Shown here one piece after another: positions 10,232 through 22,049 of a stretch of DNA of 64,000 nt (its first letter is position 1; each line of letters starts with the position of its first letter). This DNA is from Nymphalis io (lineage: Eukaryota; Arthropoda; Insecta; Lepidoptera; Nymphalidae): positions 1,183,001-1,247,000 of the forward strand of contig NC_065895.1 of assembly GCF_905147045.1 (NCBI RefSeq), written 5' to 3'. The position numbers were made by a program, and so were the translations under genes. The notes under the pieces were generated by a model that saw only the letters and a program-made list of their open reading frames with translations, did not search any database and was not told where the DNA came from.

Positions 10232-10983
10232 CTTCTTTTTGCATCAAAAACGTTTCACTCACAAACGACCTTGAAACTTTACCCCTATCACGTCCAAAAG
10301 AAACGTACTTAAATATATTTCTTTTTTAGTAATTCACTAACATTATTATAATTTAGCAAAACATATAAAATTAGAATACATATTACTAGAATAGCTCTGC
10401 TATAACGTAAACGTACCCCATTTACCCAACAAAGAACATTCAGTTCGCCCTTACATATCTAAATGTAAATGGCCAATCAAGACTACCTGTGCCTGTGGAA
10501 TGGCTGGTACCCGAAGTATATGTCCCGGGCCGGACATATTTAAGGTATTTTATTTATTTCAAGATACACAAGGTCTTATCAGTGGATGTATAGTTTTGGC
10601 GTGTTCAGACTTGGGTACTCGCGATTTGTTTTTATCACGAAAACTTACGACGAAAAAAGACAATTCGTTTATTTAATTCTCTGATTCAATAGATGGATAA
10701 TGAACCACATATTTTCCACTGTCAAGCAAATGCCTTTACGTTTGAACAAATTCAGCGGTCAATCCGCAAAGCTGCAAATACGATACGAATTTTGACATAA
10801 GATTGGCAAATAAAACCACTGACTTTGGTTATTATAATGAGAAGTTAGCGTATAGTCCAAATGATCTTTCCAAAGTCAAAATCAAGAATCAAGAAAGATC
10901 AAGAATTTCCAAAGTCTAAAACTTAAAGTATATTATGATCACCGGGTAGATGTTGTACTACCTGTGTATTTATAACATTTGTA
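10232..10983. other. Gene-free AT-rich stretch
   Basis: No gene, hairpin or recognisable repeat is seen beyond a short higher-GC segment around 10470-10545. Confidence 0.5.
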
Positions 10984-11240
10984 GGGCCGGTTGGCATGGT
11001 TGGTAGATACTTGCCCTTCACGCAGGTTGTGGGTTCGATTTCCACCCAGTACATACATTTGTGTGCATAAACATGTCTGTCCTGAGTCTGAGTGTATGTA
11101 TCTATATAAGTATGTATTTACAAAAGAAAAGTAGTATATGTGATATATCAGTTATCTGGTTTCCATAGTACAAGCTCTGCTTAGGTTGGGATCAGATGGC
11201 CGTGTGTGAATCATGTCTCAGGATATTAATATTATTATTT
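10984..11240 (+). mobile_element. tRNA-derived SINE of a second type with (ATT)n tail
   Basis: The head has a box A-like TTGGCATGGTTGG and a box B-like GTGGGTTCGATTTCC. The body is a run that I recall as common in Lepidoptera (GTTATCTGGTTTCCATAGTA, then AGATGGCCGTGTGTGAAT), ending in ATTAATATTATTATT. I give no family name. Confidence 0.7.
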
Positions 11241-11292
11241 GACATCGCAAGATAGAAGTTGATGTTTTGCAGCGTCATTAGGGGCGAATTAA

Positions 11293-11602
11293 TAGGCGGC
11301 CCAGTGGTAAGAACGCGGGAATCTTAACCGATGATCGTGGGTTCAAACCCGGGCAAGCACCACTGAATTTTCATGTGCTAAATTTGTGATTATAATTCAT
11401 CTCGTGCTTTACGGTGAAGGAAAACATCGTGAGGAAACCTGCATGTGTCTAATTTCACTGAAATTCTGCCACATGTGTATTCCACCAACCTGCATTGGAG
11501 CAGCGTGGTGGAATAAGCTCCAAACCTTCTCCTTAAAATGAGGAGAGGAGGCCTTTAGCCCAGCAGTGGGACATTCACAGGCTGTTTCGGTCGGTCGGTT
11601 GT
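11293..11602 (+). mobile_element. Metulj-like tRNA-derived SINE, near full length
   Basis: The tRNA-like head carries box A (GGCCCAGTGG, slightly altered here) and box B (GGGTTCAAACCC). The long body includes AGGAAAACATCGTGAGGAAA, CCACATGTGTATTCCACCAA and CCCAGCAGTGGGACATT. It ends AGGCTGTT followed by a short CGGT tandem tail. Metulj is the abundant tRNA-derived SINE of heliconiine and other nymphalid butterflies; assignment is from recognition, not a search. Confidence 0.85.
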
Positions 11603-14596
11603 TCAGATCGTCAAAACCTTTCCATTAAAAATATACATATATATGCCAGCTTATGTAAGTTTGAGTTTGAGTTTAATTTCATATAAATACTAACATCTAA
11701 TTTTTATATATATTTCCTATCAGCAAAGAAAGCCAAACTTTAACACGGTTTGTTTGGAATCTTGCAAATGACGATAAAATTCTAATACATATCCACTGAT
11801 CCGAAAATTGAGAGAAGAGATGTAACCCATTGTAAACCAGAGATATATCAATGTATAATCTAAACATTATGTATAATTTCACTAGTTTCTGCCATCAGTT
11901 TCGCCGGCGTTCGAGGTTATTTGCAGGTGCTAGTGTGGGTACAATACCTTATGTCATTTTCAGTACTCTTAAGAACGTGTGCAATTACATACTGTTCGGT
12001 TGAGTAGTTAAGAAAGCGTCACATCATAAACAAATTAATTTTCCCAATTTTTAATATTACTTAGGATATATATTATTTATTTGCAATTATTCGAAAAATA
12101 GTTATCTCTAAAGTATACAAATATGAACGTAACGCAGCTGACATGTTACTAGTAAAGTTTACTCCTCATAACACCTCCGTTTGATGACGGTTGTTTTAAA
12201 TACCTGCGATAATGGGAGCCTATTTAGCTGATACGACAATGACGTTTGTACCGGTTCCATACCACGTGACATTAACGAATAAATTGAACTGTTTACCGTT
12301 ACCGTTTGATACCTTATATATGTTAGTAATTGACCTAGTGTGTTTTAAACGAAAAAAAAACGTGTTCCAAAAAAAAAGGTGACACTATTTGTTTAATACC
12401 TTATTGCAAAACACTGATTAATTTAAAAGAATTATTTACACATATATTATATAATTACACAAACATACATAAATACGTATATGCGATGCTATTATTAATC
12501 AAACTAAAGTAATACAATACAGGTATAAGTTCTAAATTGTATTAGTGATAATAGTCTATACTCCTTACTCACAGAAATCGCTCCCGCGTACCTGATTTGA
12601 TTTTTTTCTTTCCTCAATTGCCCTTATAGCACGAAACCGCGTGCCGAAACTAGTGTATTCCAAATACGTTTAAGTCCGTGTCTAAAAGCTTTTAACTCTG
12701 TAGCAAAACTAAAATAAATAAGTCGATGTTAAATTATAAATGTTTAAAGTAATTTAATTATAAATTACATCCATTAAGTAATAACACTGAAAAACCTTTA
12801 ATCATAAATAATAATCTGTGGAATACGAGACAGAATATTCGTCGTAACTGCTCGTAATGGCAGTCATTACGTGTCATCTTGCAGTTAACCGTTAATGAGA
12901 TTATCAAAATGACAAAGTTAGTTAGTTAAAAATGATCATTTTTATGGAAAACATTTTTCCCTCTAGCTGTGGCTGCAAATTTGTACATCAAAAATTTTTC
13001 GTTAAGCCGTTTTATATATTTTATTATTTGCCATACACAATTAATTAATTTACCTAATTTTGTCTGATTATAAGCTAATGAAACATCAGAATAAATCGTT
13101 TAATTCTATGTATGTTTTAAAAGATTATATAAAGTCAAAAAAAGGATCCGAGTAAATTATCATACAAGGACATCCGAGTTAGTTGAAACGATGCTATGAA
13201 TCAACACAGCACTGCTAAATCGTAAGGTTACAATTATATGTATATAAGAACTTAAGGCCGGTCAACTAAAGCTGCGCGTATTTAATTTATGGTCTAGATA
13301 GGATATTATGATAATATATAATAACTAACGCCATCAAATAGGCTAGCAATAACAAGCATTCTCGTTAGAAGTCAAGGATTTAGATATCGCCCATAATTGA
13401 ATAAATTTCATTTCTTTCTCCTCACACTTTTAGAGTTCCCAATTAATTTTTTATTACAATTTAATTAAATTAAATTGTAATCAAAAATATATAAATAGTT
13501 TTTCTTTTAAACTTAACTTAGTATTACTGTAATTCTTCTAGCTATGGCTCTAGCAAATGATTTTTTATTATGTCGTTATGTCCTATAATTAGAAAGTATT
13601 TTTTTTGTTTTTCATTTCATGTTTTTATATTTCATATTATTAATATTATTACTTTTGTTGAATATTTTCAATAAATAAATAATAAAATTGAATGCTGTCA
13701 TTTATAGCTTTAATATTTAAGTGATTAAACATTTATCATGTAAATTTGAAAACAATGTTTAAATATATCAATATAGGATGTGTCTGGATTGTGTTTGTCA
13801 ACGGTGATAATGTCAACCCTTATTTTTACCCCTAACAGTATTTACTTGTGACACAAACTGGTTTACAATTATGATATCGTGCGTTTGATAAAAGTTATCA
13901 ACAAATATTATTAGTGTATTATAAATTGTATGTGTATTATAAATTTTTGGTTACTTTCTGAACATGCTAGGGAAAAAGTTTGTGTGGTTATATATTTGTT
14001 ATACCAACACGCTTGAGCGATTCCAAAACAATCCTAAATTACAAAAATTTGACAGGGAAGTACATTACATCGTGGAATCAGGCTAGATCATTTTTTATTC
14101 TTTATAAATTAATAAATAAAATTACCAAAAATATTTAAGAGAACGAAAAAAACTGAAAATAAAAAATAAACAAGACGGTATCCCTTCCGTACGACGCCGT
14201 GTATTGTTAAAATTATTAAAATTCGTCTTTCATCAACAAAAGATCCCATCTAGGCCTAAAACAGTAAATAATATTTTAAATTAATGCTAATGGCTTCGGT
14301 TAGCCTAAACGCTGGGTAGATGGCATAACTCAGGCCAAGTGACTCTTCCCTTGTAAATATATGAATATCTACCTAAGCATTATCCGTTATTTATTGTGAT
14401 TACGGCGAAATAAATGGACGATAGATACCTGAGCATTATAGCTAACTAATGGACTTTGCTTATTATAAATATTTATAATATTTGTTTATTATATAAAAAA
14501 ATAAAATAAAATACTTAATTTTCGTGATACATTTTTGTTTATAAATTGCGCATATCAGAAAAATGTCGTATTAAAATCTACATGTGTCAGATGAAA
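11603..14596. other. Gene-free AT-rich stretch with small motif islands
   Basis: No gene is seen. Short higher-GC islands lie at about 12130-12310 (with an E-box CACGTG near 12264) and 12835-12910 (with the 7-bp inverted pair CGTAATG / CATTACG at 12853-12871). A perfect 14-bp palindrome lies at 13453-13481. Confidence 0.5.
13453..13481. repeat. Perfect inverted repeat, 14-bp arms, 1-nt spacer
   Basis: ATTACAATTTAATT, one A, then its exact reverse complement AATTAAATTGTAAT. It is made only of A/T except one C/G pair per arm. Confidence 0.9.
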
Positions 14597-14749
14597 ATGT
14601 TTTTTTTTTTTTAATTGTATTAGGTAGGCAGGCAAGTGTGCAACCCGATGGTAAGTGATCACAACCGCTCGTTAGACATAGACATTCGTATTGTAAGAAA
14701 TATTAACCTTCATCATCGCCAATGCGTCATCAACCTCGAGAGCTATGAT
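14597..14749 (-). repeat. Repeat B copy with poly(T) start, truncated
   Basis: A T run (the A tail on the other strand) is followed by TAGGTAGGCAGGCAAGTGTG, a CCGATGGTAAGTGATCAC core and CATCGCCAATGCGTCATCAA. It breaks off before the rest of the family sequence. Confidence 0.75.
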
Positions 14750-16335
14750 CTCAAAACACATATATCCAACACATATCTGAAATAAATAAAAAATAAGCTC
14801 TATACCTTATACTCAATAGTGGAAGAGGCTTAAACCAGACGTGAAACATTAACTTAACTGTTAAACATGTACAGTATAATTTATATATGAAATAATGTAC
14901 GTTATGTTTTTCAAATAATAACTACCACCGTTTATTTAATATCTTGAGTTGTACACGTTTTTTTAAGGCTGGTGATTGGGATCTCGTTTGGGTCATAAAC
15001 AATACCCGTGTCACGAAATCCCGGTCTTCAATTACATATTATACACGGCTGACACTGGTCTGGATTCTACTTATGATATTTTAATATAAATACTCATGTA
15101 TGTGAAAGTGTATGTGTGTGTTTGTGAAAAATATTTTTTAACTGCCGTAATAAAAACATATTGTTTTTAATGTATTAATAATGATGAAAATTATAAAATA
15201 TACAACACGTACTTAAAAAAAAACAACTAATATAACCCTGTTAAAAAATGTTTGTTGTTTTCTTCTATTTACTTTATCTCACTTCTTCACTTTGTACTTT
15301 ACAACGTGACGTGTGTCTGTAATATCAGTAGTAACTTTAAACACTCCTTGCGTTCTTTCCACTTATGGCATAAATATATTTTATTTATTTATGTTACATT
15401 ACTTATAAATACTGTTTAACTAGAAGATATACCTATTTGGAGAAGATAAGTCCGCCTTCGTATATGTGCGATTTAAAAATGCTATTGATTTTTTTTTTTA
15501 ATATTACGTGACAGATAATTAATAGATGGCATAAATAATTAAAATATTATTTATTAAATAATGATCAGTAATATTGTTAAAAAGCAGGTTATCAAGGAAT
15601 CACGTCTCGAAGCGTTACGGACCCACGATCCCCGAACTTGAGTTATTTGCTCAAGTTATCGGCCCCCCGTTTATCACAGAAACGTCACATTTAATAATAA
15701 TTAATGATAATTGCGTTCCAGCTTACAAAGCCGATCGGCCGATTCACGTAACTAAGTTTAGTTTAACTTTGAATTTAGAACTGTATCTTATGTTGTTCCC
15801 GCTCCGAGACTATTGAACGAATGGAGTCTCCGTTTTTGAATTTATATTTTAAATTTTAATAATAAAGATTAGTTTAAAAATGCTATTAGAATATGATTTT
15901 TAAAACTTTAAATATGACTAAAGTTACCCGTAAATGTCCCACTGCTGGGTGAAGGTCTGGACTTTTTGCTACCACGATGCGATGTATTGGAGGATACACG
16001 TGTTGCGAATTTACTTCCTGAAATAATTCAGGAAGAACACTCAACAGTTAAAATAGTCCATTGACCTTAACTTATAAAATATATATTAAAAGACATATAT
16101 CGTGAGTATCTAAGTACCTCTGCCAAAGAGAAAACCTTATAAATGCAGCAACGTTTCAATTTAATTCATTACATTGAAAATTTCCCATCGCGACATCGAT
16201 CATCGCATTCAAAGAAGATTAAAACATACAAATTGAGTGTAATGTAATGCTAACATTAATAATTTAATTAAGTTAATTGTATTAATTATTTTATAATTGT
16301 TGTGTCATTCAATTGTATTGTTGTAAATATACATA
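14750..16335. other. Gene-free stretch; higher-GC segment 15590-15750
   Basis: No gene is seen. About 15590-15750 is GC richer and contains an 8-bp hairpin (AACTTGAG at 15635, CTCAAGTT at 15650). An 80-codon frame covers it but shows no domain. At 15931-16030 there is a decayed reverse fragment resembling the 3' body of the Metulj-like SINE (AAATGTCCCACTGCTGGGTG). Confidence 0.5.
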
Positions 16336-16407
16336 ATGGTGTATCACAGTGTGCTACCCTTTTTTTTTCAAAAAAAAAACATGTGGAAAAACACATTTAC
16401 GTGTACC

Positions 16408-16570
16408 CCACATGAGGGTAACCCCCAGGGTTTGAGGGACTCGCCGGCGCTAAAGGCGCCGGAATACCCACTAAAAAACCAGCGGTACCCGCCTTGTCGG
16501 GGAACATCACGGGATCGCTTGCGCATACTACGGTGCCGTCCCGCCGGGGTACAGAGACACAATGTGCAAC
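16408..16570 (+). repeat. Fragment of an unnamed repeat (copy 1 of 2)
   Basis: GC-rich segment sharing GGAATACCCACTAAAAAACC and TCACGGGATCGCTTGC blocks with 34926-35080. It holds a small CCGGCGC/GCGCCGG hairpin near 16443-16461. A 90-codon frame covers it but is better explained by the repeat. It could be a LINE fragment. Confidence 0.6.
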
Positions 16571-16599
16571 CCTACTATTGTAGTAATTTTTTAATGTTA

Positions 16600-16875
16600 A
16601 TTTTATGAAAATGCCGATGGTGTTTCAATAGTTATGTTTTCCACTATTCAAACATAACAATACTACATAATATGTTAATAAATAAAAAGATAAATCCAGC
16701 ATAATCGTCTCCATGGTATCTTAGTCCAAACCAACAGCATTCTTAATCACTTAGCATTGGTAAACGCTCGACAAGGTAAACAATATGAAGACACCAAACT
16801 TGAACTATAATTCACGGTCGCGCTTAAACTTGCGCAAATATTAACTGCATTGTTTAACAACGACCGATTTTAACT
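16600..16875. other. AT-rich flank of a candidate exon
   Basis: No gene is seen; there is a TAA in the candidate exon frame at 16855-16857. Confidence 0.5.
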
Positions 16876-16986
16876 ATGACACACGGCAGTCTTATTGAAA
16901 TCCCGTGGAATGGCTTTAACTCGGTGAGCAGAATGTTCACTGAGCAACTGGTGACCAACGAGCAAATGGGACATCTCCATATGAAG
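16876..16986 (+). CDS. Candidate coding exon of an unknown gene
   Basis: A 37-codon segment from ATG 16876 to AAG 16986, followed at once by GTAAGT, a consensus splice donor in phase 0. The composition is near 50% GC in a background of roughly 25-30%, as expected of a conserved coding exon. The peptide begins MTHGSLIEIPWNGF and is polar with no signal peptide or membrane segment. I do not recognise the family. It could be an initial exon (TAA in frame 18 bases upstream of the ATG) or an internal exon using the AG at 16888-16889, which has a poor pyrimidine tract. No partner exon was found in the window, so a chance frame or a conserved non-coding element remains possible. Confidence 0.35.
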
Positions 16987-17452
16987 GTAAGTCAAATTTA
17001 TGAATACATGCACACAATATATATTTCAAACCATTACTTTCATAAACATCTATTTTTTATATATAAACTATCGTAATTATTTTTATTTAATTTTATTTTA
17101 TTTATTAGTGAAATAATTTAAAGAAATAAACTATCATAATTCAATTTATTTATAATTTATTAAATTTAATTAATTATTATATAACCAACTGACTATATCC
17201 ATATTATTTTAATGAGCAAGCCGTGTACACATGTTTAGGAATGTAATCTTGCTTACACTTTTATAAGTTCGTAATTTTAATATGTGTCATGATTATATTG
17301 TGTTTTTTTATCTAATTAAATAAATAAATAAACTATACCTTTTATGGGATTTGAAATATCCTTTATATCTATAATTAATCAATTGCTCTCTCTCACCATT
17401 AAACCTGAACACAATGATACAAAGCATCTGTTTGTTTGCTTCAGTAAGTAAA

Positions 17453-17749
17453 GTAACAGCCTGTTAATTTCCAACTGCTGGGCTAAGGCCTCCTTTCCCT
17501 TTTGAGGAGAAGGTTTGGAGCTTATTCCACCACGCTGCTCCAATGCGGGTTGATGGAATACACATGTGGCAGGATTTCAATGAAATTAGACATATGCAGG
17601 TTTCCTCACGATGTTTTCCTTCACCGTCAAGCACGAGATGAATTATAAACACAAATTAAACACATGAAAATTCAGTGGTGCTTGCCCGGGTTTGAACCCA
17701 CGATCATCGGTTAAGATTCACGCGTTCGAACCACTGGGCCATCTCGGCT
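17453..17749 (-). mobile_element. Metulj-like SINE, full length, reverse
   Basis: Runs from GTAACAGCCTG (3' end) to the box A complement CCACTGGGCCATCTCGGCTT. Box B is intact on the reverse strand (CCCGGGTTTGAACCC). The copy is close to the family consensus, so fairly young. Confidence 0.88.
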
Positions 17750-19610
17750 TTTTGTCGTTTCGTTTGTTTGCTTAATTTAATCTAACTCCGCGTAAAACTT
17801 CACGGACCGACGAAAATAAAAGAACAATTTATTGTATATTCGATGTAATTATATATTATTTACATTCTAAATAAGACTGAGCAAATAAACTCAAACACGA
17901 TAAAACTAAAAAAAACGGCTTCAGTGCCGTTCTCAAAAATCTATGGAGATACAATGGACTTCAAATAATTAGAACTGTTTACGACTAGCAAGTTTACGAA
18001 TCGCTGAGTATGAATGCAAAATAATATAAGATTTAGATTATGGTACTGGTATAAAATCATACAGGCACGTTCAAATAAAGGCGAAAGATTTATACCATTG
18101 GAGGGAAACCAGAGTATTCCGATGTTCGGGGCGCACCCTGGACACCGGCGAATCCCACAAACCCCGTCTTTTGGTTTTCCAGCGTGGAAAAAATAAATAC
18201 GAAAATAAGTACGTTCAAATAAGGTTTAACTAAGTAAGTAACTAACGATTATCTAAAAAAAAAACTAAAGAATGGCTAATGTTCGTGTCAGCAACAACCA
18301 CCAATTGTTTCCGTTGAAACTGTCAACCTACTTATTTGTATTATGACAAAAAAAATTTTAAAGATCTACTTGAACTTAATCGTATCTTACCTCTTCTCCT
18401 GTATTTCTCCTGAGTTGGTACTATTATCGGTCATGAGCATTACAGCTTCCCAAACATGCATCTTCCGGAATTTCCCCCTGGAGTATTTGAGCACTTGAAA
18501 TTTACTTTAATTTGTACTTGCAATTCATCTTATGTTGCAAAGAAAGAAAACATAGCAAAGACATTTTCGCATGCTTCTTATAAATATCTAATATATAAAG
18601 GTATGTATCTTTCAGCGCAATTAATTATTCATCTTTAAATTCAACATACTCAACAACAATTAAATTTCATATTTAATTTTAGGCACGTATATTATTTTTG
18701 CATACAAAATTTCTGTTGTTACTACGGGAACTAGAAAATTATAAGTTATAAAATAACTAGCTTTCGCCCGTTTCTTCGCCTGAATTGTGCAGGTGTTTGT
18801 TATAAAATGTATGTTCGTCCTTGACCAGACAGATATAATATTAGTATAGAATAATTTTTTCTTGTAGTTTGTTATGTTTAAGCAAATTTGAAGAACTTTG
18901 CTTATTAATAAATACATGAAAATAAAATTATTATAAGATATCACTATTGATAACAAACCGATCCAAACTACCTAAATTAGTGATTAAGAAGATATATAAA
19001 ATATATTTAGTTTTTTTTTCTCATATTTAATGAATTTCGTTACAATTTATAATTAAGTATGTTATATTTTTCTGTTAAATGGTAGTTATAATATTTTTCA
19101 GATGGCAACATCGCTTTTTTTTAAAAGGCGGTAAAAAAAATTGTAACATTTGAGGGTTATAATAAATCGCTGCCAAGTTGGATATATGTTTTTTTTAATC
19201 ATAATCAGCATCGTCAACGCTCCACCTCCGTCAACCATAATGCTATCGAAAACTAATGAGTTATTTCGGTACAATAACACGTTTTATAGTAACAATTGTT
19301 TCTCTGATCAAAACAAATTACACTTGACAAGATAATACACGGCAATTTTAGTAACACCTAAAGATAGATTACAACACAACCGATCATTGTTCGCATTACA
19401 ATCGTATTTTGTCAATCTTGATAATGACCCTGATAACAAACAAGGTGTATCGAAGTTTGCACATCCACTCAAATTTGTTCCTAAAGTCGAACGGTTAATG
19501 GGATGTAAGACGGTGATTTGGGACGAGATGTTAGAAGTTCTGATGAGGTATTTTGTTTAACTTGTGTTTCGTTTACTACGTGCATTCTATGTTCTCTTTG
19601 ATATTTAATA
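17750..19610. other. Gene-free AT-rich stretch
   Basis: No gene is seen. A short CTAGCTTTCGCCCG segment near 18758 resembles the end of a common lepidopteran dispersed repeat. About 18085-18190 is GC richer and unexplained. Confidence 0.45.
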
Positions 19611-19612
19611 TA

Positions 19613-19740
19613 AACTTTGCGTTGGTCTAGTGGCTACATATAAGGCCGCTGAGTCCGACGTCCTGGGTTCAAATCCCAGGTCGCGCCAATAAAAAGTTTT
19701 TAGGTGCTTCTGTCGAAAAATTCGAAGGATATATTATCAG
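19613..19740 (+). mobile_element. tRNA-derived SINE head, third type
   Basis: Box A TGGTCTAGTGG and box B GGTTCAAATCC are perfect, and the T-arm pairs (CTGGG/CCCAG around TTCAAAT). The 5' acceptor strand does not pair with GTCGCGC and the anticodon arm is poor, so this is not a working tRNA gene. It continues into CCAATAAAAAGTTTTTAGG, as in lepidopteran SINEs. Remnants of the same type lie near 31862, 45868 and 46422. Confidence 0.7.
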
Positions 19741-20491
19741 GTCACGAAAGGAACGATTCGAATTGTTAATTATATAATAAAAATCATTTTCAGATCACAT
19801 CAACATCTTACATTGACAGATAACAACTGCCATGGCGACCGCACGTAGAAAATAGGAAAAACTAAAGGTGTCCGTGACAGACGATATGTATGCTGCCAGG
19901 CCTATTGTCCACAGATAATCGCTAACATTTTAATAGTAAGTTATTATGTTGAGTATTTATAATGTTGAGTTTTTTTTTTAATTTAATATTACCGTATCAT
20001 TTCTTCTAAGCTCCAATCCAATAAGCGTGTCAGCTATGGCTCTGTATCAGGGATCTCTTTGTTTGACTCATATCTCGGATTAACTGTTCCCGATACCTGA
20101 TAAAGTAAAATTTTACAACGAACTACAGTTTAAAGGATATGTTTCTGAAAAAAGTAAATAAAAAACAATTACATTTATACATATTAAACAGCGTCTTAAA
20201 TGGTATTTGATTTTAAAACTACTCTCATTGTTTTTTCGGTAATGAGAAGGTATCACATTACATTTCCCAACAAAGTCAGATATTATACTCGGTATTAAAG
20301 CACAAACTAATTACCATTTAAAAAATCTTATGCTGCACGCCAGCTTTTTTATTTCCACCGAACAATTTTGCCGAAAAAGAGGTATTTGTTCAGCAGTGAG
20401 TTACATTTACAGTCTCTTTTACTTAAAACATACTTTATTTTTGTCATCAATTTGGGGACTCTGACTTAAAGCAACTACTTTTTTCATAAAA
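19741..20491. other. Gene-free stretch
   Basis: No gene or clear repeat is seen. Confidence 0.45.
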
Positions 20492-20992
20492 TAGGTAAGA
20501 GGTCGGTCCAATAGGCTAGTGGTCACTACCGTCCATATATATTGGCGATCACCAATGCGCCACCAGACATTGGAACTAAGATTTCCCTTATGCCTGTAGT
20601 TACACTGGCTCACTCACACTTCAAATCTCAAAAAAATGATAGAAAGTATAGCTGTGACCCCTATTTAAGCCGAGATGACCCAGTCGTAAGAACACTTGAA
20701 TCTTAACCGATGATGTGGGTTCAAACCCGGGCAAGCACCACTGAATTTTCATATGCTTAATTTGTGATTATAATTCATCTCGTGCTTTACGGTGAAGGAA
20801 AACATCGTGAGGAAACCTGCATGTGTCTAACTTCACTGAAATTCTGTGTATTCCACTAACCCGCATTGAAAAAGGGTGAGGAGGCCTTTCGCCCAGCAGT
20901 GGGACATTTACAGGCTGTTACGGTTACGGTAGAATATTGATAAGTTGGTGGTATTTAATCAGACGGGCTTGCACAAGGCCCTACCACCAAGT
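20492..20992 (-). repeat. Repeat B copy split by a SINE insertion
   Basis: The first part (20492-20630) has GTGCGCCACCAGACATTGG-like sequence through ACACTGGCTCACTCACACTT. The second part (20928-20992) has GTAGAATATTG and CAGACGGGCTTGCACAAGG. The missing middle is replaced by the SINE at 20668-20930, so the SINE came later. Confidence 0.7.
20668..20930 (+). mobile_element. Metulj-like SINE, internally deleted
   Basis: The head with box B (GGGTTCAAACCCGGG) is present. A short piece is missing after GAAATTCTG and another before the GAGGAGGCC block. It ends AGGCTGTTACGGTTACGGTA, a two-unit GTTACG tail. Confidence 0.83.
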
Positions 20993-21465
20993 CTACTACA
21001 CTGAGTCTTTACTTTTTTAAAGATAAGTTAGTAACAGTAACTTTATTGATATATCAAGTGATGGATATAATTTAAATGTCACTTCAAGTTACTCTGTATC
21101 CTCGTATTGGCATTTTGGGCCTTTTATTACGAGATCGTGATGCTGTTGAGATGTTATCTGCATCTTGTATTGAGGTGGATAAATGAGTTTTCCCTTGTTC
21201 TCTAAACTTTTACAATCTGATACAGCCTTTGTCTCTTAACACCTTTATCGTTGTTTGCACTTAAATAACTAATACTTATTTAATCTAGTTTTAAGTACAT
21301 ACAAGGCACCCAATTGTGTGATAGGCGCATTATATACTTTTATTTTCATTTTTTATTTTGTTTGATGGCAAAGATTCTCGTTTGTTCTGACAAAAATTTA
21401 TAAAAGTTTTATTTGGCGATTTATGATTCACTTGGTAGTAATAATAATAATAAATAATAACATCT
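20993..21465. other. Gene-free AT-rich stretch
   Basis: Nothing recognised apart from a short ATA-rich run before 21465. Confidence 0.45.
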
Positions 21466-21597
21466 CAATTCCCAAGGCTGGTATCGCATTGGCGATGTAA
21501 TGGGTGATTGATATTTCTTACAATGTGTAAAGGCAGTGTTGCCCGCTTACCATCAAGTAGTCCACTTACCAGTCTGCGCACCTAATATAATAAAAAA
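21466..21597 (+). repeat. Repeat B copy, 3' part only
   Basis: AATTCCCAAGGCTGGTATCG through CTTACCATCAAGTAGTCCAC, ending in ATATAATAAAAAAG. It is well diverged. Confidence 0.7.
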
Positions 21598-21760
21598 GAG
21601 AAACTTTCGTTAATGGTTGTAACTTATTTAGGCTTCCTTTCGATATTTTCCTGCATCGCCGAGCACTGGATGAACTTTAACACAAATTAAACTGACATAA
21701 TATTAAGATACAATTAATATTCTCGTATTCTGACCAATGAGCCTGAAATAAAGCTTATGT

Positions 21761-22049
21761 ACGGTAACAGCCTGTAAATGCCACACTGCTGGGCTAAGGG
21801 CTCCTCTCCCTTTTTAAGGGAGAAGGTTTGAAGCTTATTCCATCACGCTACTCCGATACGGGTTGGTGGAATACACATGTGATAGAATTTACAGTCAAAT
21901 TAGACACTTCCAGGTTTCCACACGATGTTTTCCTTGCCCGAAAAGCCCGAGATGAATTATAATTACAAATTAAGCACATGGAAAACTTCAGTGGTGCTTG
22001 CTATCATCGATTAAGATTCACGCGTTCTTACCACTGGGCCATCTTGGCT
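21761..22049 (-). mobile_element. Metulj-like SINE, reverse, box B damaged
   Basis: Starts at ACGGTAACAGCCTG and ends at CACTGGGCCATCTTGGCTA. The box B region is deleted between GTGCTTGC and TATCATCG, so this copy could not be transcribed from its own promoter. Confidence 0.83.

Noticed and set aside
19613..19690. Possible tRNA gene
   Set aside because: Box A, box B and the T-arm are good, but the acceptor stem does not pair and the anticodon arm is poor; the sequence continues as a SINE.
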